DNA of 9,070 nt from Cypionkella sp. (GCA_018063485.1 JAGPBG010000069.1:1-9070), one strand, 5' to 3'. Shown: positions 1 through 7,349, counted from the first letter of the stretch. Made by a program: numbers and translations. Notes: generated from the letters alone by a model not told the origin.

Positions 1-2513
1 TTCTGCTCGGGATGGCGCAGCGCCGGGATCACCTGCCCCGCCGCAACCCCATTGGCCTGCGCCAGCGATGACATCGTCCGCCCCGGCCCCATCTCCATAT
101 AGACCCGCCCGGCCTCGGCCGTCAGCATGGCCATGCAGGCCCGAAAATTTACCGTATTGCGCAGATGCGCGACCCAATAGTCAGGGCTGACCGCCTCTGC
201 ATCGCTCAACACCTGCCCCGAGCGGTTCGAAATGATCGGCAGGCGCGGCGGCGACAGCGTGATGCGGCGCAGATAATCACCAAAGCGGCCCAGAATGGGC
301 TCCAGCATCCGGCTATGGGCGGCTATATCAATCGCAATCCGGCTGGTTTCCACACCCTCGGCCAGCAGTTGCGCCGCCAACCCGTCCAGCGCCGCATCCG
401 GCCCCGAGATCACACACAAGCCCGGCGCATTCACCGAGGCCAGATCAAGATCGCCTGCAATCCAAGGCCGCAACGCCGCCTCATCCATCGGCACCGAAAG
501 CATCCCACCCGGCGCTATCGTATCGAACAATGACCCCCGCAGATGGATCAGCCCGATGCAATCCTCAAATGACAACACTCCCGCCAGACAGGCTGCCGTG
601 TTCTCGCCCATCGAATGGCCCACCAAAGCCGCAGGTGTCACTCCCCAACTGATATAAAGCTGCGCCAGTGCATATTCGGTGATCATGATCAGCGGCAATT
701 GCACCGAAGGTTTCTTCAACCGCTCCGCCGCCGTTGCTTCAAGCCCCGGCTTGGGCAACCACAGCGCGCGGATGTCATAATCGAGTTTCGGTTGCAGGAT
801 CGCCAGCCCTTGATCCATCCAATCGGCAAACACCGGTTCGGTTTCATAAAGATCGCGCGCCATCCCGACATATTGCGCCCCGCCGCCGGGGAACATGAAC
901 ACCACCTCGGGATTTTCGCCCAGGAAATCATGGCTGAACACCCGACGCGGATCGCCGCCCGCCAGCAGATGCGCCGCTTCTTCATGGCTTTCGGCTACCA
1001 GAACCCGCCGCTTGTCAAACGCCCGCCGGCCTTCTTTCAGTGTATAGGCAACATCGGCCAGATCCTGCGCCGGATTTTCGCGCAAATGGGCAGCCAACCG
1101 CGTAGCGCCCGCATCCAGCGCACCGCGCGACTTGGCCGAAAGCACAATCGGCTGAAACGGCCACAGGCTTTCGCCGCCCTCGCCGCGCGCAGGTGCCTCT
1201 TGCAACACCGCATGGGCATTGGTGCCGCCCACGCCCAGAGAATTCACCCCGGCCACGCGCGGCCGCTCACTTTGCCAATCCGTCAGTCGGTCATTCACCC
1301 CAAACGGGCTGCTCTCGAAATCAATCGACGGATTGGGCGCTTCATAGCCCAGACTTGGCGGCAACTGCCGGTGATGCAGCGCCAGCGCCACCTTGATCAG
1401 ACTGGCCACCCCCGCCGCCGTATCCAGATGGCCGATGTTGGTTTTCACCGACCCTATCCGGCATGAGCCCACCGCATCGCTGGTTTTCCGAAACGCTGCC
1501 GTCAGCGCCGCCACTTCGATCGGATCGCCCAGATAGGTGCCGGTGCCATGGCATTCCACATAGGAAACCTGCCCCGCGTCAATCCCCGCCACCGCCTGCG
1601 CTTCGGCAATGCAGCGCGCCTGGCCATCCACCGAAGGCGCAAGATACCCCGCTTTGGCCGCGCCGTCATTGTTGACAGCCGAACCTTTCAGAATTGCCCA
1701 GATATGATCCCCGTCACGGATCGCATCCTTGGCGCGGCGTAACACCACACAACCCGCGCCCGAGCCAAACACCGTGCCTTGGGCGCGGTGGTCAAAGGCG
1801 TGACAATGGCCGTCTGGCGACAGAATTTCGCCTTCGGTGAACAGATACCCACGTTTTTGCGGCAGTTCGATGGTGACACCACCCGCCAGCGCCATGTCAC
1901 ATTCGCCGTTCAACAGCGCCTGAGTCGCGAAATGCACCGCCACCAGAGACGTCGAACAGGCGGTTTGCAAATTGATCGACGGGCCCTTCAGATCGAAAAT
2001 ATGGCTGACCCGCGTGGCCAGAAAATCCTTGTCATTGCCGGTGTGGCGCAGCAAGAACATGCCGGTTTGATCGACCAGATCGCGGTTGGAGCAGAGGTTG
2101 AAGTAAAAATAGCTGCCCGCCCCGCAACCGGCATAAACGCCAATTGCACCGGTGAATTTTTCCGGCGGATGCCCGGCGTTTTCCAGAGCTTCCCAGGCCA
2201 CTTCCAGAAAGTGGCGGTGCTGAGGATCAAGGATAGCGGCCTCTTTCGGGGAAAACCCGAAGAAATCGGCGTCGAAATCGGCAAAGCCGTCCAGCACGGC
2301 GGCTGAGGGCACATAATTGGGCTTGGCAATACGAACCGCACTTTCACCAGCGGCCAGCAACTCCTCGTCGGACAAAACCCGGATCGATTCGACGCCCGCC
2401 ACCAAATTGCGCCAATATTCACCAATATTAGCGGCCCCCGGCAGATGTGCCGCCATGCCAACCACAGCGATATCCGTATCGCTGATGCCCTGGTCCAGAA
2501 TGTCGTCCCGCAT
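1..2513 (-). CDS. Modular type I polyketide synthase, N-terminal KS-AT part (runs off left edge)
   Basis: This reading frame stays open from an ATG at 2513 to the window edge (837 residues) and continues beyond it. Residues about 12-435 form a ketosynthase that carries out decarboxylative Claisen condensation: the nucleophile is Cys186 in TACSTS, and the two catalytic histidines are His322 in HGTGT and His362 in KTNIGHLD. The KS ends with GVGGTNAHAVL (427-437). After a linker, an acyltransferase begins near FPGGGAQ (541-547), with nucleophile Ser634 in GHSMGE and active His733 in an AAHS motif. The start is secure: no ATG, GTG or TTG lies in frame between it and an upstream in-frame stop, and a GGGGAAGAG Shine-Dalgarno-like stretch sits about 9 bases upstream. 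The protein opens directly with the KS, with no loading module or obvious docking helix. The KS and AT sequence style resembles hybrid PKS/NRPS modules. ACP, any reductive domains and the product are outside the window. Cytoplasmic enzyme. Confidence 0.96.
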   Translation of the reverse strand, partial: MRDDILDQGISDTDIAVVGMAAHLPGAANIGEYWRNLVAGVESIRVLSDEELLAAGESAVRIAKPNYVPSAAVLDGFADFDADFFGFSPKEAAILDPQHRHFLEVAWEALENAGHPPEKFTGAIGVYAGCGAGSYFYFNLCSNRDLVDQTGMFLLRHTGNDKDFLATRVSHIFDLKGPSINLQTACSTSLVAVHFATQALLNGECDMALAGGVTIELPQKRGYLFTEGEILSPDGHCHAFDHRAQGTVFGSGAGCVVLRRAKDAIRDGDHIWAILKGSAVNNDGAAKAGYLAPSVDGQARCIAEAQAVAGIDAGQVSYVECHGTGTYLGDPIEVAALTAAFRKTSDAVGSCRIGSVKTNIGHLDTAAGVASLIKVALALHHRQLPPSLGYEAPNPSIDFESSPFGVNDRLTDWQSERPRVAGVNSLGVGGTNAHAVLQEAPARGEGGESLWPFQPIVLSAKSRGALDAGATRLAAHLRENPAQDLADVAYTLKEGRRAFDKRRVLVAESHEEAAHLLAGGDPRRVFSHDFLGENPEVVFMFPGGGAQYVGMARDLYETEPVFADWMDQGLAILQPKLDYDIRALWLPKPGLEATAAERLKKPSVQLPLIMITEYALAQLYISWGVTPAALVGHSMGENTAACLAGVLSFEDCIGLIHLRGSLFDTIAPGGMLSVPMDEAALRPWIAGDLDLASVNAPGLCVISGPDAALDGLAAQLLAEGVETSRIAIDIAAHSRMLEPILGRFGDYLRRITLSPPRLPIISNRSGQVLSDAEAVSPDYWVAHLRNTVNFRACMAMLTAEAGRVYMEMGPGRTMSSLAQANGVAAGQVIPALRHPEQ

Positions 2514-2631
2514 CCGTTCGCTCTTCCCCTGCTTGCGACAAACCTGCGCATAGCCCTGACAAATTACCGCAAAATCATGCCTTTTCCTACCATCTCACGC
2601 GGCAGCCAGCGCGACATAGGGTATCACCAGA

Positions 2632-2645
2632 CCTGCTAACGCAGG
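2632..2645 (-). other. Short hairpin in the 154-bp gap between GT2 and PKS
   Basis: CCTGC and GCAGG form a 5-bp stem with a 4-base loop, 22 bases after the GT2 stop codon. No T-run follows in the minus direction, so it is at most a weak or Rho-assisted termination or RNA-processing signal. The rest of the gap (2514-2667) shows no gene. I see no convincing promoter: TTGTCA occurs near 2560, but without a -10 box at the right distance. Confidence 0.2.
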
Positions 2646-2667
2646 ATTTCGGCCAATTTGAGGCGTT

Positions 2668-3687
2668 TCACCAGAAACCTGATCCGGCACCGCGCAACAT
2701 TTTCCATTGCGCATTCAGGTAGACCACAAAGTCAAAACCAAAACCCAGCACCAGCATCGCCAGCCGTTTGGGATGACCTGGCCCTCGCGGCTGTTCAAAC
2801 GCCCGCACCAGGCGTTTGAACAGAAAATGAAACGGCACATAGCCGAAAGGGAAACGAGGCAACCGGGCATTCAACACTCTTGCCAACCAGTCCGCATCGG
2901 TTGATGCGCCGACAAGCATCGCCCGCCGCTGTGTTGCCGGAGCATCACGAAGATACCCGAAAACTGCGAAATTGACAGCAGATCCGATCACGATCCGGGT
3001 TTGATGCGCGATCAGCGCACCCAAGCGCCGCTCGGACCCATAAATGTGATAAACCCCGTCCAAACCGTCAATTCGCGCCATGGATTCGGGCTTTTCCGCC
3101 GCCGTCAACCCATCGGTCAACACCATTGCGCGCAAAAACCCGTCCTCGACCGGCAGGCCAATCGGCAGGTGAAACCTGCGCGCTCGCGCTGACGGCATGG
3201 CATAGAGTTGACCACAGATCGCCGTTTTCCAATCATCCAGCCCGCCCCCCGCTGCGGCGATGATGCGTTCCATCATCGACAACCCCTCGGGGCGCAGCGC
3301 AATATCTTTGACCGGTCGGCTGTTGAACACCCATAGTTCCGGACGGGCTGCCAACCGCCCCACCATCGCGCTCAGTGTATCCCTCTCGGGCAACTCGATA
3401 TCGGCATCGCAAAACACCAGATGATCGGCGTCGTCGCGGCTCAGATCATGCACGAACCGATTCCAGGTCCGCGCTTTGCCGCCAAGTGTCAGATCAACCA
3501 CTTCCACCAATGGCCCCGCCGCTGCCATCGCCAGGGAAACGGTGTCATCGCTACAGCCATTGGCCAAGAGCAGCACCTTGACGTCCATTTGCGGATCGCC
3601 AAAAATATCTTGTGCCATCAACCCTCTGAGCATGGCAACAATGCCTTCGGCCTCGTTATGGGCGAACAATCCAATGTCGATTTTCAT
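2668..3687 (-). CDS. Family 2 glycosyltransferase (GT-A fold)
   Basis: Predicted to transfer a sugar from a nucleotide donor to a growing lipid-linked repeat unit on the inner face of the membrane. The 339-residue protein has a typical GT2 N-terminus (GLFAHNEAEG, 6-15; NGCSDDT, 43-49), a metal-binding DxD motif in FCDADIE (Asp94 and Asp96), and an acidic PVEDGF motif (179-184) where the general base is expected. A hydrophobic stretch near 308-325 suggests C-terminal membrane association. The ATG at 3687 has AAGGG six bases upstream, and that site overlaps the TAA of the polymerase gene only 9 bp away, so the two are almost certainly co-transcribed and possibly translationally coupled. The family is clear, but donor, acceptor and linkage cannot be read from sequence. 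Confidence 0.93.
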   Translation of the reverse strand: MKIDIGLFAHNEAEGIVAMLRGLMAQDIFGDPQMDVKVLLLANGCSDDTVSLAMAAAGPLVEVVDLTLGGKARTWNRFVHDLSRDDADHLVFCDADIELPERDTLSAMVGRLAARPELWVFNSRPVKDIALRPEGLSMMERIIAAAGGGLDDWKTAICGQLYAMPSARARRFHLPIGLPVEDGFLRAMVLTDGLTAAEKPESMARIDGLDGVYHIYGSERRLGALIAHQTRIVIGSAVNFAVFGYLRDAPATQRRAMLVGASTDADWLARVLNARLPRFPFGYVPFHFLFKRLVRAFEQPRGPGHPKRLAMLVLGFGFDFVVYLNAQWKMLRGAGSGFW

Positions 3688-3696
3688 AGTCTGCCC

Positions 3697-5115
3697 TTAG
3701 ATCACAGTGCGGATTGGATGTCCCGAGTGCAATTCTTGCCGTCGCGCCTCGGCGGCACGCTCCAGCCGTGCCCGCCGCAGCGCCTCGGCCTGTCCCAACA
3801 ACGCCCCCGCCATCAGCCAGGTCAGCGGCACATTGGTGCCATTGGGCAGCATATCGACCATATTGGCTGCGAGGATCAAGGCCAGAGCTGCCCCGGCCAA
3901 TGGGAAGGTTGCGGCGCGCTGCAAGACCACCTCGCGCGCGAGCAACCAGATCGGCAACGAAATCAGCCCGAATTCTGCAATATAGCCAAACCAGCCATAA
4001 ATCCCCAAGACGATGATCCAGGCCCCGTCGGCGATGGTTTCAATCTCGCCGGTGATCGGGTTCAAAAGCAGGCTGCGCCCATAGCCGCCCCAGCCAAACC
4101 AGGGCTTTAACGCTGCACGCTGCAACAGCAATTCCTCGTTATGGATGCGAAAGCCCAGGGAGCTGGCCTTATCCGGGCTGAAGCGCTCGGCAGTGGCCAT
4201 GATCGCATCAAGCGGGATCAGATGCAGCCCGCGCAACAGGGGATAAGTCAAAACCACAAACGCCGCCGCTGCCGCTGCGAAAACCTGCACCCGCCGCCCC
4301 GCCAGCAACACCAGCGGTGTCAGGCACAGCGCATAGACCACCGGCCCCGCGCTTTTGCAGATCATCAGCATCCAGAACAAATACAGCATCACCACAAGTT
4401 GTTTCGGGCGCTGCTCTGCTGGCCCCTCTCGAAACAGCATCTGTGACGAAACCAGACACATCAGCGCAAAAAACGCCACCCAAAGCCCGTGCGGCAGGAA
4501 CACCACCGGGCGAAAGCCACCAAAGCGGATGGTCTGGCTGAAGTCATGTTGAAAAAACCCGTAAACCCACACGTTCATCTGTGGCGACAACCGGCTTTCG
4601 ATCAGCATCGGCACCGAATAAACCAACCCTGCCGTCACAAAGGCCACAACCAGCACCCGCATCGCCTCGGGCGTCGCCAGATAACGCCGCGCCAGAAAGA
4701 ACGGCAGCAGATAAATCGCCTGATTGATCACCGCCGCCGCAGAATCGTAAATCCGCAGCCCCGGCACGTCTTCCACCAAAATCGGAATCGGGTCGGAATT
4801 GGTCATAACCGTCGCGAAGGGGGACAGGATATACACCCCGATCAACCCGCGGCCCAGCCAACTGTCGGGCAGAAAGCTGATCCTGTCATGGCGCAGTGTC
4901 AGCGCAAACAGCAAACACACAAGGTTGGGGATTGAGGTTTTGTCCAGATCCGGCACCACCGGCAGATTGAATCCGGTCAGAGGCGGCAAGAACAGATACG
5001 CCGCCAGAATTGTCCAGATCAGCGCCCGCGCCGCATCCAGCCGCGTCCACAGCACCCAGGCCACCACCGGCCAGATCAAGATCATCAGATAGGCAAAGGC
5101 GTTCGGACTGGGCAA
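3697..5115 (-). CDS. O-antigen ligase / Wzy-like polysaccharide polymerase (membrane protein)
   Basis: A 472-residue very hydrophobic protein with roughly 11-13 predicted membrane segments (for example about 7-23, 30-45, 88-104, 125-142, 152-172, 205-225, 240-254, 257-293, 364-393, 405-423, 428-443). The stretch near 322-347, with RIHNEELLLQRAALKPWFGW followed by GGYGRS, matches the C-terminal large periplasmic loop of the O-antigen ligase/polymerase (WaaL/Wzy, PF04932-like) group, where a conserved arginine and a GWGxGxS-type motif occur. Residues 444-462 form a charged, Arg/Glu-rich cytoplasmic tail. Role: joins lipid-linked oligosaccharide repeat units in the periplasm, or ligates a glycan; the locus favours polymerase. 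The start is a TTG: a TGA lies four codons upstream in the same frame, AAGGTG sits 10 bases ahead of the TTG, and the next in-frame ATG (residue 11) has no Shine-Dalgarno. First gene of the leftward unit. Wzy and WaaL cannot be told apart from sequence alone. Confidence 0.88.
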   Translation of the reverse strand: MPSPNAFAYLMILIWPVVAWVLWTRLDAARALIWTILAAYLFLPPLTGFNLPVVPDLDKTSIPNLVCLLFALTLRHDRISFLPDSWLGRGLIGVYILSPFATVMTNSDPIPILVEDVPGLRIYDSAAAVINQAIYLLPFFLARRYLATPEAMRVLVVAFVTAGLVYSVPMLIESRLSPQMNVWVYGFFQHDFSQTIRFGGFRPVVFLPHGLWVAFFALMCLVSSQMLFREGPAEQRPKQLVVMLYLFWMLMICKSAGPVVYALCLTPLVLLAGRRVQVFAAAAAAFVVLTYPLLRGLHLIPLDAIMATAERFSPDKASSLGFRIHNEELLLQRAALKPWFGWGGYGRSLLLNPITGEIETIADGAWIIVLGIYGWFGYIAEFGLISLPIWLLAREVVLQRAATFPLAGAALALILAANMVDMLPNGTNVPLTWLMAGALLGQAEALRRARLERAAEARRQELHSGHPIRTVI

Positions 5116-5125
5116 AAGCGGCGCT

Positions 5126-5131
5126 CACCTT
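5126..5131 (-). promoter_or_regulatory. Ribosome binding site supporting the TTG start at 5115
   Basis: AAGGTG (within GAAGGTGA) on the minus strand lies 10 bases ahead of the TTG at 5115-5113. An in-frame TGA at 5127-5125 overlaps it, so the coding frame cannot extend further upstream. This decides for the TTG over the in-frame ATG ten codons later. Confidence 0.55.
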
Positions 5132-5169
5132 CTGTTTCGGGCGCAGCGGTTCGAATTTCCGCCGCACCC

Positions 5170-5197
5170 ATCCTAACACAGCCCCCTTGTCGCGCAA
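5170..5197 (-). promoter_or_regulatory. Candidate sigma-70-like promoter for the polymerase-GT2 unit
   Basis: On the minus strand TTGCGC (5197-5192) and TAGGAT (5175-5170) are separated by 16 bases. The -10 box matches consensus at 4 of 6 positions and the -35 box at 3 of 6. Transcription would start near 5163, about 48 bases ahead of the TTG start. The match is modest and could occur by chance, but the position is right. Confidence 0.25.
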
Positions 5198-5204
5198 TCA
5201 CCCC

Positions 5205-5235
5205 ACAGTGTTCCGCGTTGATGGAAACACACTGT
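5205..5235. promoter_or_regulatory. Imperfect inverted repeat in the divergent spacer, possible operator
   Basis: ACAGTG (5205-5210) and CACTGT (5230-5235) are perfect inverted arms around a 19-bp centre. The symmetry continues inward as TTCC against GGAA with a 2-base offset. It sits between the divergent polymerase and WecG-like genes, just upstream of the candidate leftward promoter and 39 bp ahead of the rightward ATG. That is a plausible place for a regulator to act on both directions, but no known operator is recognised. Confidence 0.25.
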
Positions 5236-5273
5236 TGGCTGCGCATCACCGCCGCTGCAATGCCGGGAAAAAG

Positions 5274-6062
5274 ATGCTATTGGCGCATGGAGCGCTTGGG
5301 AATCTGTTCGTGCAATTCAATTTTGATCACTCTGTCATCCGCGTCAATGTTGCCAATACTGCGGCCCTTCTGGCGCAGGTCAAGCAACGTCTTGCCCAGC
5401 GTTCGGGCTTTGCCTTGGCCACCATCAACCTTGATCACCTGGTGAAACTCGCGCATTCGGCGGAGTTCCGCGCCAGCTACGCCGCCCATGACCTGATCGT
5501 CGCCGATGGCAACCCGATTGTCTGGCTCTCGCACCTCGCCCGCCGCCCGGTCAGCCTTGTGCCGGGGTCTGACATGGTGCTGCCGCTTGCACAGGCTGCT
5601 GCCAACGCGGGCGTGGGTGTTGCCCTGATCGGCAGTACCCAAGCAGCCCTGGACGCTGCGGGCGAGCATCTGATGCGCACCGTCCCCGGCCTGATTGTCA
5701 CCCTGAAAATCGCCCCCGCAATGGGATTTGATCCCAGGGGCGAGGCGGCCGACCGCATTTTGCGCGAAATTGCCGCACGCGACATCGGCCTGTGTTTCAT
5801 TGCCCTTGGGGCCCCCAAGCAAGAGGCCTTTGCCGCCCGTGGCCGCGCCCTTGCACCGCGCACAGGCTTTGCTTCGGTCGGCGCGGGTCTTGATTTTCTG
5901 GCCGGAAGCCAAAACCGCGCGCCGCGATGGGTGCGGGCAATTGCGATGGAATGGCTATGGCGTGCGCTCTCCAGCCCGCGCCGCCTGATCCCGCGCTACG
6001 CCGCCTGTGCTGCAATCCTGCCCGGCCAGATCAGCGCGGCGCTTCGGCTGCGTAAAGACTAG
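5274..6062 (+). CDS. WecG/TagA/CpsF-family glycosyltransferase (GT26)
   Basis: A 262-residue member of the family that adds the second sugar (ManNAc-type in the characterised WecG and TagA enzymes) to a polyprenyl-diphosphate-linked sugar at the inner membrane face. Family landmarks occur in order: ATINLDHLVKL (49-59), DLIVADGNPIVWLSHL (73-88), PGSDMVLPLA (97-106), ALIGSTQAAL (117-126), IALGAPKQE (176-184), GAGLDFLAGSQNRAPRW (203-219) and the membrane-proximal WLWRALSSPRRLIPRY (227-242). Thr50 and Asp78 are 28 residues apart, the same spacing as the Thr37/Asp65 pair I recall as essential in TagA. The ATG at 5274 has a weak GGGA five bases upstream. In-frame TTG (5235) and GTG (5208) codons are alternatives, but family similarity begins only around residue 17 and the 262-residue length suits the family. 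Transcribed alone, divergent from the polymerase unit and convergent with the next gene. Confidence 0.92.
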   Translation: MLLAHGALGNLFVQFNFDHSVIRVNVANTAALLAQVKQRLAQRSGFALATINLDHLVKLAHSAEFRASYAAHDLIVADGNPIVWLSHLARRPVSLVPGSDMVLPLAQAAANAGVGVALIGSTQAALDAAGEHLMRTVPGLIVTLKIAPAMGFDPRGEAADRILREIAARDIGLCFIALGAPKQEAFAARGRALAPRTGFASVGAGLDFLAGSQNRAPRWVRAIAMEWLWRALSSPRRLIPRYAACAAILPGQISAALRLRKD

Positions 6063-6176
6063 CGCGCGTTGCGTTCAATCAGATACATGTATTCACCTCG
6101 CAACCCGAGGCAGCGATTGCCTTTGCAAACGCGTTCGGTTTGCGAGATGAAGTCAATTTAACGCAACGCGCTCTAG
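6059..6176. repeat. Nested inverted-repeat element with CTAG ends (MITE- or REP-like) between convergent genes
   Basis: The outer arms 6059-6079 and 6156-6176 are inverted copies matching at 19 of 21 positions, with a perfect 12-bp core GCGCGTTGCGTT at 6064-6075 against 6160-6171. An inner pair, 6093-6108 and 6135-6150, matches at 14 of 16 positions. The centre has a GGCA/TGCC hairpin (6109-6121) plus the palindromes TTTGCAAA (6122-6129) and AACGCGTT (6128-6135). Both ends are CTAG. Read as a TA target duplication (6060-6061 and 6174-6175), the element is 112 bp and explains the whole 114-bp gap between the two genes. It has no coding capacity. It could be a non-autonomous element moved by an IS630-like (TA in CTAG) or IS5-like (CTAR) transposase, or a dispersed palindromic repeat. 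It may also act as a two-way transcription barrier, although no T-run follows the stems. Confidence 0.7.
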
Positions 6177-7124
6177 CTATTTATACTCGATGATCGTCGC
6201 GCGCCGCCCAAACCCGCGCCGCAGATAATACCCAATAGCGCCCTGCGCCTCGGCGAATTTGCCCAGGATCGAAAAGATCGCCCAGACGCCATCCTTACGG
6301 CGCGCCAACCGTGCCCATTGCAGCGGGTAAATCAGCCCTGCCAGCCACAGCGCAGGATGTAGAAATCCCGCCAGAATAATCAATACCGGCAACAGCGCCC
6401 CCCAGAGCAGCGCCCGCCGCACCTCGGCCTGCCAATGCCCCTCATGCAAAGCCGCGCCTTCCGCAAAGGCATGACCCGCCCGCACAGACCGGCGCCACCA
6501 CTGGCCAAACCGCAACAGCGCCGCATCATGCAGCGTCATCTCCGCGTCAAGCCGCCACACCTCTCCCCCCGCACGACGCAGGCGCAAACACAACTCCGGC
6601 TCTTCGCCCGCAATCAGGTCGGGGCGATAGCCAGCCACCGCCTGCACCGCCTTGAACCGCATAAGGGCATCGCCGCCACAGGCATCGATCCGCCCCACCG
6701 GCGTTGCCCATTCCAGATCCGCCAATCGGTTGTAAACCGAGGCCTCGGGCAACCGCTCACGCCGCCGCCCGCACATAACCACCGCGCGCGGATGGGCCAT
6801 AAATCCTGCCAGCGCGGCCGCAATCCAGCCCGGATCAAGCACGCAATCGCCGTCGACAAACTGCACAAACTGAGGTGGATCGGCGGCCAAGGCAGCCAGC
6901 CCGGCATTGCGCGCCCGCGCCGCTGTAAAGGGCAGCGTCATATCCAGCACCTGCACCTCGGCCCCCAGCACCATGGCGGCCTCGGCGGAACCATCAGTCG
7001 ATCCCGAATCCACATAGATCACTCGCCGGACCTGCCCGCGCAGCGACGCCAGACAGGCCAGCAACCGCGCCCCCTCATTGCGCCCGATCACGATCGCGTC
7101 AATCAGTGGCACCGCACCATCCAT
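6177..7124 (-). CDS. Family 2 glycosyltransferase with C-terminal membrane segments
   Basis: A 315-residue GT2 enzyme expected to extend the polysaccharide repeat unit on the cytoplasmic membrane face. Motifs: VIGRNEG (12-18), VDSGSTDGS (38-46) for nucleotide binding, FVDGDCVLDPGW (89-100) with the DxD-type metal site Asp91/Asp93, CGGDALM (149-155), AGEEPEL (172-178) around the presumed catalytic base, and an FGQWWRR motif (206-212) of the Q/RxxRW kind seen in processive and related GT2 enzymes. Residues about 239-270 are strongly hydrophobic and fit one or two membrane segments. The ATG at 7124 has GAGG directly against it, which is too close to be ideal. A GTG at residue 5 would have the same GAGG 12 bases upstream, so the true start may be four codons later. 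Monocistronic in view; it diverges from the ATPase gene. Sugar specificity unknown. Confidence 0.92.
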   Translation of the reverse strand: MDGAVPLIDAIVIGRNEGARLLACLASLRGQVRRVIYVDSGSTDGSAEAAMVLGAEVQVLDMTLPFTAARARNAGLAALAADPPQFVQFVDGDCVLDPGWIAAALAGFMAHPRAVVMCGRRRERLPEASVYNRLADLEWATPVGRIDACGGDALMRFKAVQAVAGYRPDLIAGEEPELCLRLRRAGGEVWRLDAEMTLHDAALLRFGQWWRRSVRAGHAFAEGAALHEGHWQAEVRRALLWGALLPVLIILAGFLHPALWLAGLIYPLQWARLARRKDGVWAIFSILGKFAEAQGAIGYYLRRGFGRRATIIEYK

Positions 7125-7331
7125 CCTCGGAAAAGCCTATTGCAAATGAACCTTTACACCCCAGCTTTAGCGCCAGATTTCCCACTTGGCCACCGTCTCG
7201 ACTTCGGCACAACCCTTCCAATTTGAGCCATTCTCTGCTATCTAGTCCTCAACTGGGCGGGGGCTCGGTGGCGTTCCTGAACTGGCTTGGTCAAAGGATC
7301 AATCCGGGCAAGAACATAAACCGGACGTCGC

Positions 7332-7349
7332 GCCTGTTGGAAAACAGGC
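7332..7349 (+). promoter_or_regulatory. Hairpin with GNRA-type loop in leader of the ATPase gene
   Basis: GCCTGTT and AACAGGC form a perfect 7-bp stem around the tetraloop GGAA, a GNRA-type loop that is unusually stable in RNA. It lies 57 bases before the ATG at 7407 and is followed by AAGAG rather than a T-run, so it does not look like an intrinsic terminator. It may be a structural part of the mRNA leader; its function is unknown. Confidence 0.4.

Noticed and set aside
615..1466. Long plus-strand open frame of 283 codons, with others at 165-533 and 1779-2306
   Set aside because: All lie antisense to the intact KS-AT coding frame, are rich in Arg, His, Gln and Pro as expected for antisense reading of GC-rich DNA, and show no recognisable family motif.
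1988..2551. Minus-strand open frame of 187 codons starting at 2551
   Set aside because: It overlaps the start of the PKS in another frame, and its Trp/Arg/Ser/Cys-rich composition is that of a frame shadow. The PKS frame carries the motifs.
2564..2617. 17-codon minus-strand reading frame between GT2 and PKS
   Set aside because: No ribosome binding site and no recognisable feature; too short to support.
3421..4110. Plus-strand open frame of 229 codons
   Set aside because: It is antisense to the ends of two well-supported minus-strand genes and has no family features.
5010..5273. N-terminal extension of the WecG-like gene to 5010
   Set aside because: It would run into the polymerase gene on the other strand. 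The added 88 residues are low-complexity Arg/Ala/Pro/Ser and lie outside the usual family length.
5277..5912. Minus-strand open frame of 211 codons opposite the WecG-like gene
   Set aside because: The plus strand carries all WecG/TagA family motifs in order, so the antisense frame is a shadow.
6063..6176. Classical intrinsic terminator between the convergent genes
   Set aside because: The stems are strong, but no run of T follows on either strand. I describe it as a palindromic element that may still block transcription.
6435..7226. Plus-strand open frame of 263 codons
   Set aside because: It is antisense to the GT2 gene at 6177-7124, is His/Arg/Gln/Pro-rich, and has no recognisable motif.
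7125..7320. Search for sigma-70 promoters for the divergent GT2 and ATPase genes
   Set aside because: TTG-containing -35-like boxes occur (for example TTGAGC near 7223 and TTGGTC near 7287), but none has a credible -10 box at 16-18 bp, so no promoter is called although one must exist nearby.
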